Part shown: positions 15,585 through 19,944 of the stretch, piece after piece | How positions within the stretch are numbered: position 1 is the first letter of the stretch | Layout of the letters: the number at the start of each line of letters is the position of its first letter | NCBI GenBank assembly: GCA_017553965.1 | Contig: JAFZJK010000193.1 | Coordinates: forward strand, 1 to 19,944 | From: Lachnospiraceae bacterium | Lineage (GTDB): Bacteria; Bacillota_A; Clostridia; Lachnospirales; Lachnospiraceae | DNA length: 19,944 bases | Direction: 5' to 3' | Notes under the pieces: model-generated | Told to the model about the DNA's origin: nothing | What the model saw: the letters and a program-made list of their open reading frames with translations, nothing else | The model's database searches: none | Translations under genes and position numbers: made by a program

Positions 15585-16927
15585 TTATTAAACCTCCTCG
15601 TTTTGGGAACGTCTGCTGTAAGATCGTATCCCAAAGCTCCATTAATTTTTACATTCATTATTGTGCCAAGCACTAACTCCCTATCGGTCTCCACAAAGCA
15701 GCATCCGTCTATATCGGGAGCGTCCCTGTAGGTCCTGGCCGCATATACTCTGTCTTCGGGCATATAGCCTTCGATGACCACATCCATCTTTTTACCGGAG
15801 AGCTTTTTATTGGCTTCAAACACTATATCCTGCTGAGCCAGCATCAGCTCCTTACGGCGCTTTTCTTTTATGCGTTTAAGTACCACAGGTTTAAAGCGTG
15901 CTGCAGGAGTATTTTCTTCCTTTGAATATGTAAATACGCCCACTCTGTCGAGCTTATAATCCCTTATAAACTTAAGCAGCTGCTCATGATCCTCCTCTGT
16001 TTCGCCGGGGAAACCGGTAATAAGAGAAGTCCTTATAGCTATACCGGGGATCTCTTTACGGAGCTTCTTTATCAGACGTTTGATATCGGCTCCGGTGGTC
16101 CTGCGACCCATCTTTTTAAGTATGGCATCCGAGATATGCTGTATGGGCATATCGATGTATTTACATACCTTTTCAAGCTTCATCGCGGTTATAAGCTCAT
16201 CATCTATCTCTTCGGGATAGCAGTACATGAGCCTAATCCACTCTAAGCCTTCTATTTTGTTGAGACGTTCCAGAAGCTCGGGCAGTCTCTTTTTTCCGTA
16301 CAGGTCAACACCGTATACCGTAGTCTCCTGGGCTATCAGTATCAGCTCGTTTTTACCGTTCTTTACCGCATCCTCTGCTTCAGCTACAATTTTCTCAAAA
16401 GGAACGCTTCTGTATTCACCCTTGATCGAAGGGATAACGCAGTAGGTACAATGCTTGCTGCAACCCTCGGCGATCTTTATATATGCATAGTTTTTAAGAT
16501 TATTGTGAAGTCTCTTTGTACCGAGATCGGGATCTTTGTTTATATCCTTGATGATACATTTATCCTTTAATCTCTTTGCCTTAAGCTTCTTTATGGCACT
16601 GTCCATCTCATCGGCTGCAGAGGATGAAAGTATCACGTCGACCTCTGGCAGAAACTCTTTTATCTCATCATGATATCTTGTAGCGAGACACCCTGTGATG
16701 ATAAGGTATTTAAGACGTCCCGTCTTTTTTAAGCCGGCTGTTTCTATGATGGCATCAATACTCTCCTGTTTTGCGTCATGTATAAAACAGCAGGTATTGA
16801 TCACTACGGCTTCGGCTTTAGTTACGTCATCCGTTACCTCATAGCCCTTATCCATCATCATGGCCAGCATTTTTTCACTGTCTACAAGATTTTTATCACA
16901 TCCGAGCGAAATAAAACTGATCTTCAT
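15581..16927 (-). CDS. rimO: Ribosomal protein S12 methylthiotransferase RimO
   Basis: RimO is a radical-SAM enzyme that methylthiolates a conserved aspartate of ribosomal protein S12. The 448-residue protein has the N-terminal UPF0004 domain with cluster cysteines C10, C46 and C80, the radical-SAM motif C156-xxx-C160-xx-C163 (EGCSKHCTYC), and a C-terminal TRAM domain (about 372-439). The true start is the ATG at 16927, not an upstream in-frame codon: MKISFISLGC is the canonical N-terminus and GAGGA sits 6 nt before it. That ribosome binding site is formed by the last codons of the preceding acidic-tail gene, one nucleotide away. Closely related MiaB is unlikely given the N-terminal sequence and the pgsA neighbour. 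Confidence 0.93.
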   Translation of the reverse strand: MKISFISLGCDKNLVDSEKMLAMMMDKGYEVTDDVTKAEAVVINTCCFIHDAKQESIDAIIETAGLKKTGRLKYLIITGCLATRYHDEIKEFLPEVDVILSSSAADEMDSAIKKLKAKRLKDKCIIKDINKDPDLGTKRLHNNLKNYAYIKIAEGCSKHCTYCVIPSIKGEYRSVPFEKIVAEAEDAVKNGKNELILIAQETTVYGVDLYGKKRLPELLERLNKIEGLEWIRLMYCYPEEIDDELITAMKLEKVCKYIDMPIQHISDAILKKMGRRTTGADIKRLIKKLRKEIPGIAIRTSLITGFPGETEEDHEQLLKFIRDYKLDRVGVFTYSKEENTPAARFKPVVLKRIKEKRRKELMLAQQDIVFEANKKLSGKKMDVVIEGYMPEDRVYAARTYRDAPDIDGCCFVETDRELVLGTIMNVKINGALGYDLTADVPKTRRFNK

Positions 16928-16928
16928 C

Positions 16929-17522
16929 TTATTCCTCGTCTTCGTCCTCATACTCGAAATCGTCGTAATCGTCGTCTTCATCATAATCGTCTTCAAAATC
17001 GAGATCATCGAAGTCGATCACGCCACCGTCTATATAATCCCAGTCATCAAGCTCGTCCGTGAAAATAATAATGGATTCATCAAGACCAGTAGTATCGGTT
17101 TTTCCGAAAAGTCCGGTAGATGCGGTGCTCTTAAGCAGATATGAACCATCCTCCTGATAGAACTCCATATCGATCTTTCCGTCAAATCTGCCCTCGATAT
17201 ATCCGTCGAACAGGAACATGGTATCTCCGCCTTCGAAGGTTAAATAAACACCGATATCGCCTGCATCATAATCAAAGTTGATCGCATCAAAAGAACCGCT
17301 TACCTTAGAACCGGCATTGATAGGTCCGCTGTAGATCTCCTGAAGCTCTCCCTCTTCCTCCGCCAGCTCAAATACCACGCGGATATTGGAGATATTTTTA
17401 TCTGTATTATTTTTTATGCTGTATCTTTTTCCCGAAAAGCCCTCGAGTGCTACGATCACAATAACTCCCGTCAAGATCACGCCTATGATCGATAAAACAA
17501 TTATCTTAGCTTTTTTACTCAT
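16929..17522 (-). CDS. Membrane-anchored protein with acidic Asp/Glu/Tyr-rich tail, unknown function
   Basis: The 197-residue protein has a basic N-terminus, one membrane segment (about 7-26) and a presumably extracytoplasmic beta-rich domain (about 32-150). It ends in a tail from about residue 158 to 197 in which most residues are Asp or Glu, interspersed with Tyr and Phe (for example DEDDDYDDFEYEDEDEE). I recognise no family. Such tails can bind divalent cations or basic partners, or behave as disordered bristles. The ATG at 17522 follows GGGGAG and AAGGG. It lies 42 nt after mrpG and 1 nt before rimO, so it may be co-transcribed with both. Confidence 0.8.
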   Translation of the reverse strand: MSKKAKIIVLSIIGVILTGVIVIVALEGFSGKRYSIKNNTDKNISNIRVVFELAEEEGELQEIYSGPINAGSKVSGSFDAINFDYDAGDIGVYLTFEGGDTMFLFDGYIEGRFDGKIDMEFYQEDGSYLLKSTASTGLFGKTDTTGLDESIIIFTDELDDWDYIDGGVIDFDDLDFEDDYDEDDDYDDFEYEDEDEE

Positions 17523-17564
17523 TCCCTTTTTCTCCCCGAAATCAAATATACGTTTATATTAACC

Positions 17565-17903
17565 TTATTCGGTCTTATTTTCAAGCTCTTTTTGATCTGC
17601 ATGGACACTGACCTCAGTCTCCATCGTGGTTTTTACCATGTTGCTGATCAGATGTCCCGATATGGGTGAAGTCAGCCAGAACAGTATAAGCACTCCGATA
17701 AGCTTAAACGAAGTAAATGTAAATCCGCTTATAACTACCAGCCCCAGAATGCAGAACAATAAACCGCAGGTATCCCCCAGGGCTGCGGCATGCATTCTGT
17801 TTAAAACAAATTTCATTCTGAATACCCCTACTGCAGAAAGAAGGATAAATATCATCCCTACCGCTAAAAGGGCTACAGCTATTATTATACGTACATTACT
17901 CAT
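17565..17903 (-). CDS. mrpG: Mrp-type cation/proton antiporter subunit G
   Basis: The 112-residue protein has three predicted membrane helices and the MnhG/MrpG pattern, including GVFRMKFVLNRMHAAALGDT near the end of the first helix and WLTSPISGHLI in the third. In Mrp antiporters the small subunits E, F and G assemble with A-D to exchange Na+ or K+ for protons. The ATG at 17903 follows AGGA by 8 nt, 21 nt after mrpF. It is the last of an E-F-G trio; no large subunit follows. Confidence 0.9.
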   Translation of the reverse strand: MSNVRIIIAVALLAVGMIFILLSAVGVFRMKFVLNRMHAAALGDTCGLLFCILGLVVISGFTFTSFKLIGVLILFWLTSPISGHLISNMVKTTMETEVSVHADQKELENKTE

Positions 17904-17924
17904 ATCAATATCCTTACGGTCATA

Positions 17925-18251
17925 TCATTTTTTCTTACTCTTTTTAGCATCCTGCTCGGCAGTAATATCAGCCTGCTTTTTCTTGTACACACCAATGTAG
18001 ATCTTGGTGAGGACAACGACTCCCATGAAGCTGAGCAAAGCATACACGGCAGCCACATCTGCAAGCCACGCCTCTTCCAGCAGTATGGTAAGTGCTGCAA
18101 TGATAATGATCATCTGCGTGCCTATCATATTTATAGCCACCAGCCTGTCCGGTATGGTCGGTCCGATTATGGCTCTGATAAAGCATATAAATGCGATACA
18201 TGCACAGAATATGATGACCGCTTTTAAAAATATCTCTAAGAATTCATTCAT
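17925..18251 (-). CDS. mrpF: Mrp-type cation/proton antiporter subunit F
   Basis: The 108-residue protein has three predicted membrane helices with the MnhF/MrpF pattern IRAIIGPTIPDRLVAINMIG, then a helix and an alanine-rich segment (ADVAAVYALLSFMG). The C-terminal tail is unusually Lys-rich (about the last 20 residues, ending KKSKKK). The ATG at 18251 follows AGGA. It starts 13 nt after mrpE and lies 21 nt before mrpG, so the three are one transcription unit. Confidence 0.92.
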   Translation of the reverse strand: MNEFLEIFLKAVIIFCACIAFICFIRAIIGPTIPDRLVAINMIGTQMIIIIAALTILLEEAWLADVAAVYALLSFMGVVVLTKIYIGVYKKKQADITAEQDAKKSKKK

Positions 18252-18264
18252 AGTTAATCCTTTT

Positions 18265-18723
18265 TCACTGCTCTATCTTTTTTAACACCTTTACGAATAC
18301 GGATGAATCTATCCCTTCGCAAAGAGATCTGTCAAGGCAGTGTACACGGAACTTTCCGTCAGCCATCGATACCGAAATGGTACCCGGTGTAAGTGTGATC
18401 GAGTTGGCAAGTACCGATGCCGCATACTCTGTCTTTAACGGTGAATCAAAGCATACGATCACCGGGTCGATCTTACGGTTTCCCTTTATAATAAATACGG
18501 CTGTGATCAGATTAGCCTTAATTATCTCAATGATAAGAACAAGGATGTACAGCAATATGTAAGGCAGCTTTTTTAACAGTTTAAGCTCTTTTTTAAAACT
18601 GTACTCCGTAAGCATGGACATAAATATACAGACTATGGCACTGATGGCTGCTCCGAAAAGCAGTATCTCAACGGTCACACGTCCGTTAAAAATGATCCAT
18701 GCGGCAAACAAAATAAAAAACAT
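18265..18723 (-). CDS. mrpE: Mrp-type cation/proton antiporter subunit E
   Basis: The 152-residue protein has N-terminal membrane helices and a cytoplasmic C-terminal domain containing ANSITLTPGT (106-115), the family hallmark. I start at the ATG at 18723, with GAGGAG 7 nt upstream; an in-frame TTG at 18738 overlaps that ribosome binding site and is rejected. Upstream lies the 3' end of ftsZ with a hairpin, so mrpE is the first gene of the trio and mrpA-D are not before it. No confident promoter is visible in the 78-nt gap. Confidence 0.92.
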   Translation of the reverse strand: MFFILFAAWIIFNGRVTVEILLFGAAISAIVCIFMSMLTEYSFKKELKLLKKLPYILLYILVLIIEIIKANLITAVFIIKGNRKIDPVIVCFDSPLKTEYAASVLANSITLTPGTISVSMADGKFRVHCLDRSLCEGIDSSVFVKVLKKIEQ

Positions 18724-18730
18724 ATCGTAA

Positions 18731-18736
18731 CTCCTC
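18731..18736 (-). promoter_or_regulatory. mrpE: Ribosome binding site that fixes the mrpE start
   Basis: Minus-strand GAGGAG lies 7 nt before ATG at 18723. The five extra codons upstream would start at a TTG overlapping this site, which makes them implausible. Confidence 0.75.
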
Positions 18737-18764
18737 AAAAATCAAAACAACATAATAACAAAGT

Positions 18765-18795
18765 ACACCTGATTTGAATTTCTCAAATCAGGTGT
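18765..18795 (-). terminator. Hairpin terminator after ftsZ
   Basis: The minus strand forms a perfect 13-bp stem, ACACCTGATTTGA with TCAAATCAGGTGT, around a 5-nt loop, starting about 6 nt after the ftsZ stop. The tail ACTTTGTTATTATG is U-rich but broken, so termination may be incomplete. It separates ftsZ from mrpE. Confidence 0.75.
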
Positions 18796-18801
18796 CCGAA
18801 A

Positions 18802-19944
18802 TTAGTTATTATTCTGTCTGGAGATCCACTCAGGTATCAATATTGAACTTCCATCCGATACGTTGCGATTTGCATTAACGTTTGATTTCGAGCTCCTGTA
18901 CTGTCCGGGCTGTGCTCCTGCCGGTGCAGCGGGTCTGGCAGCCGGTGCGGGTTTTGTATATCCCTGCTGAGGCTGTCTGGTAGCTGCAGGTGCCTGAGGT
19001 GCAGCTGCTCCGAAAGGAGATGTGGGAGCTTTCTTGGGTGCTCCGTTCATATTAAGGAAGCCGAGTCCGGGACGAGCTGTCTGTGAACCTACGCCGCTTC
19101 CCTCTATAACCTGAAGATCAGGACTGTTCTTTATGCCTGTAGCAATGATGGTTACCGAACATGTGTCAGGTTCTGAATCATCATATGCCTCACCGAAGAT
19201 AACATTGGTATCGGGACCAACGATCTCCTTAACGTAATTGGATGCATTAATTGTATCATCGAATACCAGATCACCTGAGAAGTGAATAATGATATTGTCT
19301 GCGCCTTCAATATTGGTCTCAAGAAGAGGAGAAGCAATAGCCATCTGTACTGCCTGCATACAGCTGTCATCACCTGTAGCACGGCCGATACCGATATGAG
19401 CAACGCCCTTATCTCTCATGACTGTACATACATCCTCGAAGTCAAGGTTGATATCGCCCATTCTGTTGATGATATCGGTGATACCCTGTACGCCCTGTCT
19501 AAGTACACTGTCAGCCATCTTAAGTACTTCAGGGAAACGAGCCTTTTTGTCGCAGATCTGACGAAGCTTCTCGTTAGGGATAACGATCATGGTATCAACA
19601 TGCTCTTTAAGGTTTGCAATACCTTCCATAGCCTGATCCATACGTACATCACCCTCGTGATCGAAAGGCTTTGATACTACCGCTACTGTAAGTATACCCA
19701 TTTCTTTTGCAATCTGTGCTATGACAGGTGCTGCACCTGTTCCGGTTCCGCCACCCATACCACAGGTTACAAATACCATTTCTGCTTCCTTAATAGCTTC
19801 GGTAAGTATTTCACGGCTTTCCTCTGCTGAATTTCTTCCTACCTCGGGGTTTCCGCCTGCGCCGCGACCTTTAGTAAGCTTCTCGCCTATCTGAATGCAG
19901 TTGGGCGCCTTGCATTTTCTGAGCTGCTGGCTATCTGTATTAAC
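18802..19944 (-). CDS. ftsZ: Cell division protein FtsZ (partial, N-terminus beyond right edge)
   Basis: FtsZ is the tubulin-like GTPase that forms the division ring. The frame is open from the right edge (VNTDSQQL, about 40 residues into the family) to the TAA, giving 380 residues. A frame begun at the internal ATG at 19779 would be too short. It shows the tubulin signature [14 protein letters not shown], and the T7-loop segment NLDFEDV. A Pro/Ala/Gln-rich flexible linker of about 60 residues follows, then the conserved C-terminal peptide [10 protein letters not shown] that binds partners such as FtsA or SepF. It ends in front of a hairpin. The upstream ftsA or ftsQ region is outside the window. 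Confidence 0.98.
   Translation of the reverse strand, partial: VNTDSQQLRKCKAPNCIQIGEKLTKGRGAGGNPEVGRNSAEESREILTEAIKEAEMVFVTCGMGGGTGTGAAPVIAQIAKEMGILTVAVVSKPFDHEGDVRMDQAMEGIANLKEHVDTMIVIPNEKLRQICDKKARFPEVLKMADSVLRQGVQGITDIINRMGDINLDFEDVCTVMRDKGVAHIGIGRATGDDSCMQAVQMAIASPLLETNIEGADNIIIHFSGDLVFDDTINASNYVKEIVGPDTNVIFGEAYDDSEPDTCSVTIIATGIKNSPDLQVIEGSGVGSQTARPGLGFLNMNGAPKKAPTSPFGAAAPQAPAATRQPQQGYTKPAPAARPAAPAGAQPGQYRSSKSNVNANRNVSDGSSILIPEWISRQNNN

Noticed and set aside
16928..17008. N-terminal extension of rimO by 27 codons
   Set aside because: It is a shadow of the acidic-tail coding region in another frame. The canonical RimO N-terminus begins at 16927 after a GAGGA site.
17539..17562. Short AT palindrome before the acidic-tail gene (AATATA-4 nt-TATATT)
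   Set aside because: The stem is only six A/T pairs with no U-run or known operator match, so it is not a supportable terminator or binding site.
18724..18764. A dedicated promoter for mrpE
   Set aside because: The short T-rich gap contains TATTAT-like sequence but no -35 box at acceptable spacing; readthrough from ftsZ is as likely.

Overview
The window (about 20 kb) looks like a chromosomal housekeeping region of a low-to-mid GC Gram-positive bacterium of the class Clostridia, most likely family Lachnospiraceae. This is inferred from the IspH-ribosomal protein S1 fusion, the acpP-rnc-smc-ftsY block, AGGAGG-type ribosome binding sites and the gene order; no 16S or species marker is present. 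Every gene I can support lies on the minus strand, so transcription runs from right to left. I see no tRNA, rRNA, CRISPR array, insertion sequence, prophage or attachment site.

In transcription order (right to left): the 3' part of ftsZ (cell division GTPase) enters from the right edge and ends at a 13-bp hairpin. Then come mrpE-mrpF-mrpG, three small subunits of a Mrp-type cation/proton antiporter without the large A-D subunits. A membrane-anchored protein with an acidic tail follows. Next is a tightly packed run: rimO, pgsA, a GerMN-domain protein, a flavoprotein, cmk and the ispH-S1 fusion. Three of its junctions are 4-nt stop/start overlaps. It ends at a strong intrinsic terminator.

A solitary cheR sits just after that terminator. 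A good sigma-A-type promoter then drives plsX-acpP, followed by a hairpin, rnc, smc and ftsY (lipid synthesis, RNA processing, chromosome organisation, protein targeting). Two membrane proteins follow ftsY: an unknown three-helix protein and a CPBP-family putative protease.

At the left edge a second clear promoter, with three 10-bp phased repeats and a 165-nt leader holding inverted repeats, drives a truncated gene. It encodes an unrecognised N-terminal domain followed by a long Glu/Arg/Lys/Ala helix built from 66-bp DNA repeats.

Most of the window is conserved core genome. The less ordinary parts are the left-edge repeat protein and its leader, the mrpEFG trio apparently lacking A-D, the cheR gene placed behind a terminator, and three uncharacterised membrane proteins. 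I see no convincing new multi-gene system.
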